Source: Pantoea endophytica (GTDB lineage: Bacteria > Pseudomonadota > Gammaproteobacteria > Enterobacterales > Enterobacteriaceae). Taken from it: 64,000 nucleotides of DNA. Both the position numbers and the translations under genes were made by a program. Positions 1 through 8,072 of the stretch are shown one piece after another; within the stretch, counting starts at the first letter, position 1, and the number at the start of each line of letters is the position of its first letter. The stretch spans positions 496,001 to 560,000 of the forward strand of contig NZ_PJRT01000033.1 of the NCBI RefSeq assembly GCF_002858935.1, written 5' to 3'. The notes beneath the pieces are model-generated. The model saw only the letters and a program-made list of their open reading frames with translations. It ran no database searches and was not told where the DNA came from.

Positions 1-98
1 GGGGGAATTTGCGCCTGAGACATAACCTTGCGCAGATTTGTTACTACGCCCGCTGTAGTAGAAAACTTACGCTGTTTTCTTTTTACCCGGGAAACGTT

Positions 99-1028
99 AT
101 GAAAATCACTTTATTAGCCAGCTCATTGTTGCTCCTCGCGGTGACTTCTCACGCTGCCACCAACCCACTGATCGTCGGCGATCAAAAAGGCAATGCTCGC
201 GCGGTGATGTCCGCCGCTGGCGAGCTCAACAATGTGCCGTATGAAATCAAATGGTATGAGTTCCCCAACGCTGCGCCGCTGCTGGAGTCGCTCAACTCCC
301 AGCATCTGGATGCCGGCTTAGTCGGCGATGGTCCGCTGTCGTTTGCCGTGGCCGCAGGCGCGCAGATCCGCGCCATTCAGGCATCGCAATATCTCGGCAA
401 TGCCATCCTGGTGAAAAAGGACAGCGCCCTGCACAGCATCGCCGACTTAAAAGGCAAGAAAGTGGCGACGGTAAAAGGATCGGCCGGGCAAAACATGGTG
501 CTGAATGCGCTGCACGAAGCGGGTTTGCCCGACGACAGCGTCAATTTTGTCTTCACCACGCCGTCGGAAGCGACGCTGGCGCTGGATAATGGCGCGGTGG
601 ATGCGGTGGCAACCTGGGAACCTTATGTGTCCTTTGCCGTGGCGCAGTCCGGCGATCGCATCGCCATCGACGGCAAAAATTCGCCAGTTTCAAACTATCT
701 GGTGGCGACCGATAGCGCCATCGCCAGCAAGCGTGAACAGCTCATGGACTTCCGCGAGCGCCTGATTCGCGCACGTGCGTGGGGCGTGGCGCATCCACAA
801 GCCTACGCCAGCGAGATCGCCAAACTGCTGCGTCTGCCAGATGCGGTGGCGCTGAGTAAAGTACAGCGTGAAAACAACGCGCCGGTAGAAGATTACGCGT
901 TGGTAGAGAAACGCCAGCAACTGGCGATTGATACCTTCACCCGTGGCGGCCTGATCAAACCCGGCTTAAAAGCCGACAAACTGGTGGATGCCTCCTTCTT
1001 CAACGTCAACGGAGCCGCCAAACCATGA
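99..1028 (+). CDS. ABC transporter substrate-binding protein, SsuA/NMT1 family
   Basis: Periplasmic binding protein of the aliphatic sulfonate/nitrate/taurine type, predicted to deliver an organosulfur or related solute to an ABC importer. I chose the ATG at 99 (309 aa) because it opens with a clean signal peptide (MKITLLASSLLLLAVTSHA, cleavage near residue 19); the frame extends upstream to 9 but that part is not signal-like. The DQKGN segment after the signal, the DAGLVGDGP and GAVDAVATWEP blocks are typical of the family. It overlaps the next gene by four bases (ATGA), so it is translationally coupled to a flavin monooxygenase. A paralog lies at 49005-49937. No permease or ATPase is in view; they may lie left of the window. 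Ligand unknown. Confidence 0.85.
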   Translation: MKITLLASSLLLLAVTSHAATNPLIVGDQKGNARAVMSAAGELNNVPYEIKWYEFPNAAPLLESLNSQHLDAGLVGDGPLSFAVAAGAQIRAIQASQYLGNAILVKKDSALHSIADLKGKKVATVKGSAGQNMVLNALHEAGLPDDSVNFVFTTPSEATLALDNGAVDAVATWEPYVSFAVAQSGDRIAIDGKNSPVSNYLVATDSAIASKREQLMDFRERLIRARAWGVAHPQAYASEIAKLLRLPDAVALSKVQRENNAPVEDYALVEKRQQLAIDTFTRGGLIKPGLKADKLVDASFFNVNGAAKP

Positions 1029-2368
1029 TGAATCTGGCGCTCTACCTCGACTCCGGCATTCATCAGGGCGGCTGGCGCCATCCCAATTCAGCTGCGACCG
1101 GCGGCAGTAACTGGCCGCTGTACCGCAAAATCGCCCAGCGCGCCGAAGACGCGAAGCTGGACATGATTTTTGTCGCGGACAAGCTGGCGATTGATGATGT
1201 TTACGGCGGGCATCTGGCGCACACCGTGCAGCATCGTCAGGTTGGCTGGTCTGAACCCTTAACATTATTAGCCGCGCTGGCGGCGGTGACTGACCACATC
1301 GGCCTCGGCGGCACGGTTTCCTCCTCCTATTCGGTGCCTTACACCACCGCGCGTCAGCTGGCAAACATCGACCATATTAGCGGCGGGCGCGCAGCGTGGA
1401 ACGTGGTTACCTCGTTGAGCCACGCCGAAGCGCGCAACTTTGGTCGCAGCGAGCACTTCAGCCATGAAGCTCGCTATCGCCGCGCGGCCGAATTTATTGA
1501 TGTCATGAAAGCGCTGTGGGACAGCTTTGAAGAGGACGCGCTGATTCTGGATAAAGCGCAGGCGCACTTTGCCGACCCGGCACGCTTCCATAGGCTTGAT
1601 CATCAGGGTGAATCTTTCAACGTGCAGGGACCGCTTAATCTGCCGCGTCCGCCGCAAGGTCATCCGGTGGTGATCCAGGCTGGCGTATCGGAAGCCTTTA
1701 TCGATCTGGCCGCGCAACAGGCGGAAGTGCTGTTTGTGGTGCAACCCAATCGGGAACGCGCGCAGCAGTTTTATCAAACCCTGAAACAGCGTGCGCTGCA
1801 GTATCAGCGTCAGCCCGATCAACTGCGCATTCTGCCCGGCATGGTGCCGATTGTCGGCAACTCGCAGCGCGATGCCGAGGAGCGTGCGGCGTACCTGAAA
1901 TCATTGATTACCGTGGAATCGGGCCTCAGCTTTGTTTCGGCCAGCATGAATATCGATCTGTCGCAGTACCCCATTGACGGGCCGGTGCCTGACCTGCGTG
2001 AAAAGATCACCGGCAGCAAAGGCCGTTTTCAATATGTGATCGCCAGCGCCATTGAGCAGAACCTGACGCTGGGCGAGATGGCGAAACGCTACGCCGAGAG
2101 CTTGTCGTTCCCGGCACCGACCGGCACAGCGGATAGCATTGCGCAGCAGATGATTGACTGGTATCAGCATCAGGCCTGCGACGGTTTTGTCATTCTGCCC
2201 ACCTACATTGACGAGAACGAAGATCGCTTCCTCGAACAAGTTGTCCCGCGCCTGCAGGCTGCGGGCGTCTTCCGCAGCGACTATCAACCGGGCACGCTGC
2301 GCGATCGTTTAGGCTTAGTAAAGCCGGAAAATTGCTTTAACCGTTCGTCATCAATTGAAATAACTTAA
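1025..2368 (+). CDS. LLM-class flavin-dependent monooxygenase (NtaA/SnaA/DszA family)
   Basis: A 447-aa luciferase-like monooxygenase, which would use FMNH2 from a separate reductase and oxygen to cleave or oxidise an organic substrate. The opening YLDSGIHQGGWRHPNS, the GGTVSSSYSVPYTTARQLANID strand region and the SGGRAAWNVVTS block are diagnostic of the NtaA/SnaA/SoxA/DszA subfamily rather than SsuD, and the length fits that subfamily. The start overlaps the stop of the upstream binding-protein gene; a second in-frame ATG lies at 1028. Together they look like an uptake-plus-desulfurisation or chelator-degradation pair. The exact substrate cannot be read from sequence. Confidence 0.85.
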   Translation: MMNLALYLDSGIHQGGWRHPNSAATGGSNWPLYRKIAQRAEDAKLDMIFVADKLAIDDVYGGHLAHTVQHRQVGWSEPLTLLAALAAVTDHIGLGGTVSSSYSVPYTTARQLANIDHISGGRAAWNVVTSLSHAEARNFGRSEHFSHEARYRRAAEFIDVMKALWDSFEEDALILDKAQAHFADPARFHRLDHQGESFNVQGPLNLPRPPQGHPVVIQAGVSEAFIDLAAQQAEVLFVVQPNRERAQQFYQTLKQRALQYQRQPDQLRILPGMVPIVGNSQRDAEERAAYLKSLITVESGLSFVSASMNIDLSQYPIDGPVPDLREKITGSKGRFQYVIASAIEQNLTLGEMAKRYAESLSFPAPTGTADSIAQQMIDWYQHQACDGFVILPTYIDENEDRFLEQVVPRLQAAGVFRSDYQPGTLRDRLGLVKPENCFNRSSSIEIT

Positions 2369-2545
2369 TTAATCATTAATGCGCTGCTGCGATTATTCCT
2401 GGCAACAATTATCATAGCAGCGCGAATAAGTGCGGTTTTATTACAGTTTTATTTATTCCCTCTTCATTTAATCTTTTTAAATTGATTAGCCATTGCGCCG
2501 CAATGACTTTTTGAGAGTTTCCTCAGCCTGTTATCCCGGATTAAG

Positions 2546-2561
2546 CGTGATATAAATCACG
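2546..2561. promoter_or_regulatory. CRP/FNR-like palindrome upstream of the glycosyltransferase gene
   Basis: CGTGATATAAATCACG is a near match to the CRP core TGTGA-N6-TCACA, with both outermost bases changed. It is centred about 47 bases before the start at 2601, in a 232-base intergenic region in which I see nothing else. Whether CRP binds is inference. Confidence 0.45.
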
Positions 2562-2600
2562 TAACTGCTCTGCGGCAAGGCCGCTAATAAAAAGAAGGTT

Positions 2601-3569
2601 ATGATGATCAGCGCAGATTTCTTTTATCGTAAATTACGTTTTCCTTTTAAACTCACACACGCTGCTTTTAAGTTTCCGGTTGCCAATGCGCGAGCCCGGC
2701 AATATCAGGTGATGTCGCCTGAACAGACCATTGACCTGCTGCTTAGCAACCACAAGCTCTCCGTAAGCCGCTATGGCGACGGCGAACTGGAAATGACTTT
2801 GTTCAAGAATATCGGCTTTCAATCTTTTGATGAACGACTCTCTATTCGCCTTAAAGAGATATTACGGCGCGGAAGTCAGCCGAAGAATCCGTGTTTATTA
2901 TGTATGCCCGATGCCTTTCGCGGCACCGCGAATATGCGTTTTGGTTCGGCCCTATTCTGGTTTTTTCATAAAGCATTTTATTTTCGCCATTATGAAAGCT
3001 TATTAAAGAAAGATTACCGTTACGGCAACACCTCCGTTACGCGTCCCTATCACGATTATAAGGACAAGCAGCAGGCGGTTCGCGTGTTTAATAAGTTCAA
3101 GCAGCTGTTCAGCGATAAAAAGATATTAATTGTGGAAGGCAGCGGCACGCGTCTCGGCATCGGTAACGATCTGCTTGATGGCGCGCGGGAGATTAAACGC
3201 ATCACCACGCTCAATCGCAACGCCTTCTCGGTCTACAACGAGCTCTACAGCTCGGTGCTGGCGCACGCACGCGATTACGATATGGTGCTGATGTCGCTCG
3301 GCCCCACCGCCACGGTGCTGGCTTACGATCTCAGCCAGCATGGCATTCGCTGCATTGATACCGGCCACATTGATATCGAGTACGAATGGATGCGCAGTGC
3401 CGCGCGTGACAAGGTGCAGGTGGCTGGCAAGAACGTCAATGAAGTGGGCGTGTTACTCAGCGACGATGCGCGCGACGCCGACGATCATTATCGCCAGCAG
3501 ATTTTGCTGCATGTCGGGTTGCCGCAGGAAGCGGTGCTATCGGCGATGGTAATGCATCCGCCGATCTAA
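2601..3569 (+). CDS. GT-D fold glycosyltransferase (DUF1792/SP_1767-type domain)
   Basis: A 322-aa protein with the DUF1792 signature: SRYGDGE near residue 55 (the Asp/Glu are the expected nucleotide-sugar/metal-binding residues), then PCLLCMPDAFRG, and a C-terminal ILIVEGSGTRLGIGNDLLDGA followed by MVLMSLGPTATVLAYDLSQ and the DTGHIDIEYEWM ending motif. In streptococci this domain transfers sugars onto glycoproteins. In Enterobacterales such genes are usually linked to surface polysaccharide synthesis, but here it stands alone with no polysaccharide neighbours. AGAAGG precedes the ATGATG start. No signal peptide is evident, so it is probably cytoplasmic. Donor and acceptor are unknown. Confidence 0.75.
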   Translation: MMISADFFYRKLRFPFKLTHAAFKFPVANARARQYQVMSPEQTIDLLLSNHKLSVSRYGDGELEMTLFKNIGFQSFDERLSIRLKEILRRGSQPKNPCLLCMPDAFRGTANMRFGSALFWFFHKAFYFRHYESLLKKDYRYGNTSVTRPYHDYKDKQQAVRVFNKFKQLFSDKKILIVEGSGTRLGIGNDLLDGAREIKRITTLNRNAFSVYNELYSSVLAHARDYDMVLMSLGPTATVLAYDLSQHGIRCIDTGHIDIEYEWMRSAARDKVQVAGKNVNEVGVLLSDDARDADDHYRQQILLHVGLPQEAVLSAMVMHPPI

Positions 3570-3579
3570 TCCACATCGC

Positions 3580-3620
3580 AAGTAATCGCAAAAATAGGGC
3601 ATTTTGAGATTGCTTGCGAT
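3580..3620. repeat. Imperfect palindrome downstream of fic (copy A)
   Basis: An imperfect inverted repeat (AAGTAATCGCAAAA facing TTTTGAGATTGCTT) between the convergent glycosyltransferase and fic genes. It closely resembles the copy at 4930-4971, so fic is bracketed by two related palindromes. It may act as an operator, or as a terminator because each arm ends in an A or T run. Confidence 0.6.
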
Positions 3621-3627
3621 AACGCTG

Positions 3628-4926
3628 TTACCCTTCGCGCTTTTTCAGCCACTCCTGCAGCTTGCGCAGTGAAACAGGCGCCTGATACACCGTTCCTTTC
3701 CCCTCCTTTAGTGGACGCAACAATCCCTGTTCAGTGAGGTTTTTCAGGCGCGCACGCGCGGTGTTATCCGCGATGCCGAGCCGCGATTTAATCCCGGCAG
3801 AGCTGAGTAACGAACCCGGTGCATTCAGCGCGATGGCCATGATATCCAGCTCACCTTTGGCTAAGGTCATGTGCTCTTCCACCCACGTCACTAAACGTTC
3901 CCGCTCTTTATGCAGCGTGGCGATTTGCTCGGTGAAGGCAGTCACCGCGCGCATCACCACTTCGCATTGAAACTGCACGAAATAGGTCAGATCCATCTCA
4001 TCAGTTTCGCTGTAAAGATAGGAAATGCCGTACTTTACCGCCGCGGCTTTCAACAGCTTGCTGATGGAGATGTAGCGGAACGCGCTGTAACCGTGACGAA
4101 TCAGATGATGGTAGAACAGCCCGCGCGCGGTGCGCCCGTTGCCATCATTGAACGGGTGAATGTAGCCGATAGCAAAGTGCATCACGCAGGCCACCAGCAA
4201 CGGATGCGTGCCCTGCTGCTCCAGCCACGCAACTTCGGCGCATAACGCGTCCAGCAGGCTATTGAGCCGCTGATAATCCGGCGGCTGATGAATGATTTCG
4301 CCTTCGCGCCCGGCAACAAACACATCGTTATTGTCGCGCACGGCGCCGGGCCGATATTTTTCATCATTAATACCGGCGCAGGCGATGTGATGAATTTCCA
4401 GAATATCGGCGCGCGTCAGCGGCGCGTCACCCAGCGTGGCAATGTGCTGCATCAAGCGCCAGTTGCCCATGATCATGCTTTCATCTTCGTTGCGCGGTGC
4501 ACGCCCCACCGCAAGCAACTCCATCGCCACGCGCGAGGTGGTCGCCGCGCCTTCCAGCTGGCTGGATGAAATCGCCTCTTCCATGATCAGCTGTGACATC
4601 AGGTAAGAAGCCGCGTCCTCATCCGTTGGTTCGCCATTGCGCGCAAAGGTCATACGATCGACTGTCGACATCGCTGCCGTGATTTTGGCCGTGAGATTAC
4701 AGGTCACGGTTTGATCGGCGATCACAAAGTGCTGCGCGCTGCTGCGGCGCTTGAATTTCAGTGCGCTCCACACTTTCTCACGCGTCTGACTATCACTGAC
4801 ACGACGATATAACTCATCGAAATGCAGATAGCGCTCATCCCACTCGGCATGACTGGCGAGGAGCGAATTAATCTCACTGATACTCAGCGAATCAATAAGT
4901 TGAGCGGGTGGGCGGCGCAGCTTCAT
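3628..4926 (-). CDS. Fic family protein (AMPylase-type) with C-terminal winged helix
   Basis: Fic domains transfer AMP (or another nucleotide) from a cofactor to hydroxyls on target proteins. The catalytic motif HPFNDGNGRTAR is intact, with His at about residue 257. Upstream, SSQLEG at residues 121-126 fits the inhibitory-helix motif [S/T]xxxE[G/N], so the protein should be autoinhibited (class II). The last 90 residues look like a winged helix-turn-helix (ITSRLGIA-like ADNTARARLKNLTEQGLL), as in Fic proteins that can bind DNA. I chose ATG at 4926 (432 aa); the frame could also begin at TTG 4941. The promoter region carries a palindrome, which makes self-regulation plausible. Not obviously part of a toxin-antitoxin pair. 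Confidence 0.88.
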   Translation of the reverse strand: MKLRRPPAQLIDSLSISEINSLLASHAEWDERYLHFDELYRRVSDSQTREKVWSALKFKRRSSAQHFVIADQTVTCNLTAKITAAMSTVDRMTFARNGEPTDEDAASYLMSQLIMEEAISSSQLEGAATTSRVAMELLAVGRAPRNEDESMIMGNWRLMQHIATLGDAPLTRADILEIHHIACAGINDEKYRPGAVRDNNDVFVAGREGEIIHQPPDYQRLNSLLDALCAEVAWLEQQGTHPLLVACVMHFAIGYIHPFNDGNGRTARGLFYHHLIRHGYSAFRYISISKLLKAAAVKYGISYLYSETDEMDLTYFVQFQCEVVMRAVTAFTEQIATLHKERERLVTWVEEHMTLAKGELDIMAIALNAPGSLLSSAGIKSRLGIADNTARARLKNLTEQGLLRPLKEGKGTVYQAPVSLRKLQEWLKKREG

Positions 4927-4929
4927 CTC

Positions 4930-4971
4930 AAGCAATCTCAAAAACAGGGTATTTTGAGTTTACTTGAGATT
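4930..4971. promoter_or_regulatory. Imperfect palindrome overlapping the fic promoter/leader (copy B)
   Basis: AAGCAATCTCAAAA faces TTTTGAGTTTACTT, starting four bases before the fic start. About 34 of 42 positions match copy A in the same orientation. The position, on top of the fic leader and ribosome-binding region, suits an autorepressor site for the winged helix at the C terminus of Fic. This is inference. Confidence 0.55.
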
Positions 4972-5003
4972 CGCTGCGACGACAAATGGCGCTTGCAGCG
5001 CGG

Positions 5004-5642
5004 TTAGCTGCCGTGCCGCTGGCAAAATGCACGGAGATCGGAGGATTGGAAATCGGCCAGATTCGCCATCAGCTTCTCCAGCGGCCAGTTCCACCAGGCA
5101 ATCGCCTGCAGCTGCGCGGCAATATCCACCGCGAAACGTGCACGGATCACTTTGGCTGGCACGCCACCGACAATGGTGTATGGCGGCACCTCTTTCGTCA
5201 CCACCGCACCGGCCGCCAGCACCGCGCCGTCACCCACCGCCACGCCCGGCAGTACGATCACGCCATGCCCAATCCACACATCATTGCCAATGATCACGCG
5301 ATCGGCGCGACGGTCAGCAAAGAAGCCATTATCGCGTTCCGCCTGCGCATCGTAGTATTCCGGACAGTAGGTGAAACGGTGCTGCGAGGCGCGATCCATC
5401 GGATGATTGGGTGCGCCAATCCGTACATGATTGGCAATGGCGGTAAAGCGTCCGATTTGCGCATCGGCGACGCAGCAATGTTCTCCGAGATAGGAGAAGT
5501 CGCCCAGTTCGCTGTATTCGATATAGGTTTCGGCCAGCACTTCACATTGCGCGCCAATCTGGGTTTCGCGCATGCGCACGCTGGGATCGATAACAGTGTG
5601 TTGCAGTTTTGTCGGTTGCACAGCAGCAAGTGCCATAATCAA
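5004..5642 (-). CDS. Hexapeptide-repeat acyltransferase (phosphonate-cluster type)
   Basis: A 212-aa left-handed beta-helix acyltransferase. Imperfect hexapeptide repeats run from about residue 20 (IGAQCEVLAETYIEYSELG) to the C-terminal IGNDVWIGHGVIVLPGVAVG and GAVVTKEVPPYTIVGGVPAK segment. The central stretch mentioning NHPMDRASQHRFTY matches the chloramphenicol-acetyltransferase-like family that normally sits inside C-P lyase (phn) clusters (TIGR03308 type). No phn gene is present here, so it is an orphan copy or serves another acceptor. Transcribed divergently from the secreted ParB-like gene at 5769, with a 126-base gap. Confidence 0.75.
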   Translation of the reverse strand: MIMALAAVQPTKLQHTVIDPSVRMRETQIGAQCEVLAETYIEYSELGDFSYLGEHCCVADAQIGRFTAIANHVRIGAPNHPMDRASQHRFTYCPEYYDAQAERDNGFFADRRADRVIIGNDVWIGHGVIVLPGVAVGDGAVLAAGAVVTKEVPPYTIVGGVPAKVIRARFAVDIAAQLQAIAWWNWPLEKLMANLADFQSSDLRAFCQRHGS

Positions 5643-5768
5643 AGCTCCGTGTGGTCAGATGTCTGGATGACCGGTTGCGACTGGGCAACCGCGAGCGACA
5701 ACACTACAGCGGCAAAATGACACTAATGCTATTGTGCGTATCTGTTTCAGGCGATTCGAGGAAAAGGA

Positions 5769-6671
5769 ATGAGAACACCGTGGTCAATACTGGCGCTGTT
5801 ATGGTCAGCCGGACAGGCATCCGCCGCGCTGCCCGCCGACATCAAGGCCGGTGATATTGTGCAAGTGCAGTTAGCGCAACTCCATCCAACGCAGGCTGCG
5901 ATTGGCTATCGTCAGCTGGATTACAAACAGCATCGTTATGAAGCCGAACCGAAAAAGCTGTTCGATGATTATTGCGAAAGTATGGGGCAGAAAGGCGTTG
6001 ATAAAATTGACAATAAATCACGTCTCTCGCAGCCCAGCAGCTTCAGCTGTAAAGCGCCGGTCGGCAGCGAACCGGGGCCGATGAAAACGGCGGTGATTGC
6101 GCCGGATAACGTGCTGTACCTTACCGATGGTCATCATACTTTCAGCAATTTCGCCGATATCGCCGGTCTTAACACGCCGGTGCAAGTGCGCATCACCGAT
6201 GACTTCCGCAGCCTGAAAACCATGTCCGCCTTCTGGCAAAAAATGGAAACGGCACATCTGGTGTGGCTGGATACGCCAGCTGGCAAAATTAAACCGGACG
6301 CGCTGCCGAAAGAGTTGGGCCGCCAGCATATGCAGAATGATGAATATCGCTCGCTGGTCTATTTCGTGCGCGATATTGGCTTTGAGAAGGAGCAGAATCC
6401 GCCGCCGTTCCTCGAGTTCTACTGGGGCAAATGGCTGGAAACGCAGCTGCCGCTGAAGAACTTTGACCTCAATAACCGCAACGGTTACGCCAAAGCGCTG
6501 GAAACCATCGCTGAGAAGATGACCAGCGTGCCGAAAGACACGGTGATTGCGCACAGCGATAGCGGCCCGCTGACGGCGGATCGGTTAGGCGCACGCAAGA
6601 AAGTGAACGAGAAGAAGCTGGAGAAGCTGGTCTCTGACAATGGCAAACTGACGTGGGCTTTTGCGCAATAA
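5769..6671 (+). CDS. Secreted ParB/sulfiredoxin-fold protein
   Basis: A 300-aa protein with an N-terminal signal peptide (cleavage near QASA-ALPA), so it should be exported. The mature part has the ParBc_2-type fold: VQLAQLHPTQAAIGYRQLDYK near the start and the hallmark LYLTDGHHTFSNFADI around residues 115-130, where the Asp-Gly-His-His resembles the ParB/Srx catalytic loop. Family members are annotated as putative ParB-like nucleases, but being outside the cytoplasm makes a chromosome-partition role unlikely. GAGGAAAAGGA precedes the ATG. Substrate unknown; a periplasmic nucleotide-hydrolysing or kinase-like role is possible. Confidence 0.72.
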   Translation: MRTPWSILALLWSAGQASAALPADIKAGDIVQVQLAQLHPTQAAIGYRQLDYKQHRYEAEPKKLFDDYCESMGQKGVDKIDNKSRLSQPSSFSCKAPVGSEPGPMKTAVIAPDNVLYLTDGHHTFSNFADIAGLNTPVQVRITDDFRSLKTMSAFWQKMETAHLVWLDTPAGKIKPDALPKELGRQHMQNDEYRSLVYFVRDIGFEKEQNPPPFLEFYWGKWLETQLPLKNFDLNNRNGYAKALETIAEKMTSVPKDTVIAHSDSGPLTADRLGARKKVNEKKLEKLVSDNGKLTWAFAQ

Positions 6672-6677
6672 TCGTGT

Positions 6678-6848
6678 GGTCGCCATTCATGGCGTAATGC
6701 TCGTCAGTTGAGACATGAAAACCCTTAATTATCGAGAGCACACATTGTAGCGGCGCAATTTATTGCGCGATAAATCGCGCCGCTACGGAAGGTGCGGTGA
6801 TTTGATACGGCGCTTAACTGATCGGCATTACGCCATTCATGGCGACCC
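6678..6848. repeat. Composite palindromic intergenic repeat, copy 1
   Basis: GTCGCC-ATTC-ATGGCG units in opposite orientation mark both ends (6678 and 6848). Between them GTAGCGGCGC (6747) faces GCGCCGCTAC (6786). The right-hand 113 bases (6735-6847) are about 92 percent identical to 16692-16804. No reading frame. It fills the gap between two convergent genes, the usual place for REP/BIME-type repeats. Confidence 0.8.
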
Positions 6849-6874
6849 ATTCACCCATCAGCGCCCTTTCAGCG

Positions 6875-7969
6875 TTAAACCAATTCGCAGTTTTTCACAT
6901 CCGCCGATGGCGCCAGCAGATTTTTATCAAATTCGCGCAGTGCCACGCCATCACGAATACGCATCGGCCAGTCGGGATTGGCTAGCGCGCTTTTGCCTAT
7001 CGACACATAATCCGCGCCCTGCTCCAGCGCCTGCGCCGCCGTGCTGGCATCACTTAACGCGCCATTGGCGATAATCGGCAATTTCGGTGCCGCCTGACGC
7101 GCAATTTGCACCAGTGACAGCGGCGAATCGGCAAACGCCGGTTGCAGCGCGTCATATTCAGTCAGATGCAGATAATCCACGCCGGCCTCAGCAATCGCGG
7201 CGAATACCAGGCGCGCGCCCACTTCGCCTTCCCGCCATTTGTGATGAAAATCATTCACTTTGCCCTGTGAGAGGCGAATTCCCAGCGTAACATCCTTGCC
7301 TACGCGCTGGCGCACCGCGGCGATCACCGCCAGCGTCAGAGACAAACGTGCCACGATATCGCCGCCCCAGCGATCGCTGCGCTGATTGGTGTAATCGGTA
7401 AAGAACTGGTCAAGCAGATAGCCGTTAGCGCCATGAATTTCGATGCCATCAAAACCCGCTTCGCCGACTGCCCGCGCCGCAGTGTGCGCAAAGCTGTCGA
7501 TCACCTGCTGGATCTGCTCTTCATTCATTTCGCGTGGCAGCGGATAGGCGCCATGACCGTGATAGAAACCGAGTTGTTCCCCGCGCGGCTGCACCGCTGA
7601 GGGCGCGAGCGTGTCCGGTCGATAGATGTTGCCCTGCGATATCGCCCCGGCATGCATCAACTGCGCAATGATTTTGCCGCCATGCTGATGCACCCGATCG
7701 GTGATCGCGCGCCAGCCGGCGCTCTGTTTAGCGTTAATCAGCCCCGCCTGAAACGCATAGGTTTGCGACCAGGCTTCATCGATATAGATGCCTTCGGTGA
7801 TGATGGCGCTAAAGCCGCCGCGCACGAAGCGCTGATAGTAGTGCTGCATACGTTCGCCTGGTATGCCGTCAACGCTGGCGGAGATGCGCGTCATGGGCGC
7901 CACCATAATGCGATTCTTCAGCGCCAGCCGATTCAGTGTGCCGCTCTGAAAAAGATTTTTATCACTCAT
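6875..7969 (-). CDS. NADH:flavin oxidoreductase, Old Yellow Enzyme family
   Basis: An FMN-binding TIM-barrel reductase of alkenals, enoates or similar electrophiles. The start at 7969 gives 364 aa beginning MSDKNLFQSGTLNRLALKNR, the normal OYE N terminus, with AGAGAGC upstream; the frame runs further upstream but that part is not OYE-like. The APMTRI motif, the GFDGIEIHGANGYLLDQF block (active-site His-Gly-Ala-Asn) and the C-terminal GADYVSIGKSALANPDWP phosphate-binding region are intact. It is divergent from a LysR regulator 103 bases away, the standard arrangement for an inducible OYE and its regulator. Confidence 0.9.
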   Translation of the reverse strand: MSDKNLFQSGTLNRLALKNRIMVAPMTRISASVDGIPGERMQHYYQRFVRGGFSAIITEGIYIDEAWSQTYAFQAGLINAKQSAGWRAITDRVHQHGGKIIAQLMHAGAISQGNIYRPDTLAPSAVQPRGEQLGFYHGHGAYPLPREMNEEQIQQVIDSFAHTAARAVGEAGFDGIEIHGANGYLLDQFFTDYTNQRSDRWGGDIVARLSLTLAVIAAVRQRVGKDVTLGIRLSQGKVNDFHHKWREGEVGARLVFAAIAEAGVDYLHLTEYDALQPAFADSPLSLVQIARQAAPKLPIIANGALSDASTAAQALEQGADYVSIGKSALANPDWPMRIRDGVALREFDKNLLAPSADVKNCELV

Positions 7970-8072
7970 ATTGCTCTCTGGATGCGGATTATCTACAGAG
8001 CGCAGTATATTCGGTCGCCACAGGGACAAAAATGGCCGATGATGATACGTCTGTATAACGGAAATCGTTACA

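Noticed and set aside
1..98. Gene fragment at the left edge
   Set aside because: The first 98 bases carry no convincing coding signal; they look like the promoter and leader of the binding-protein gene.
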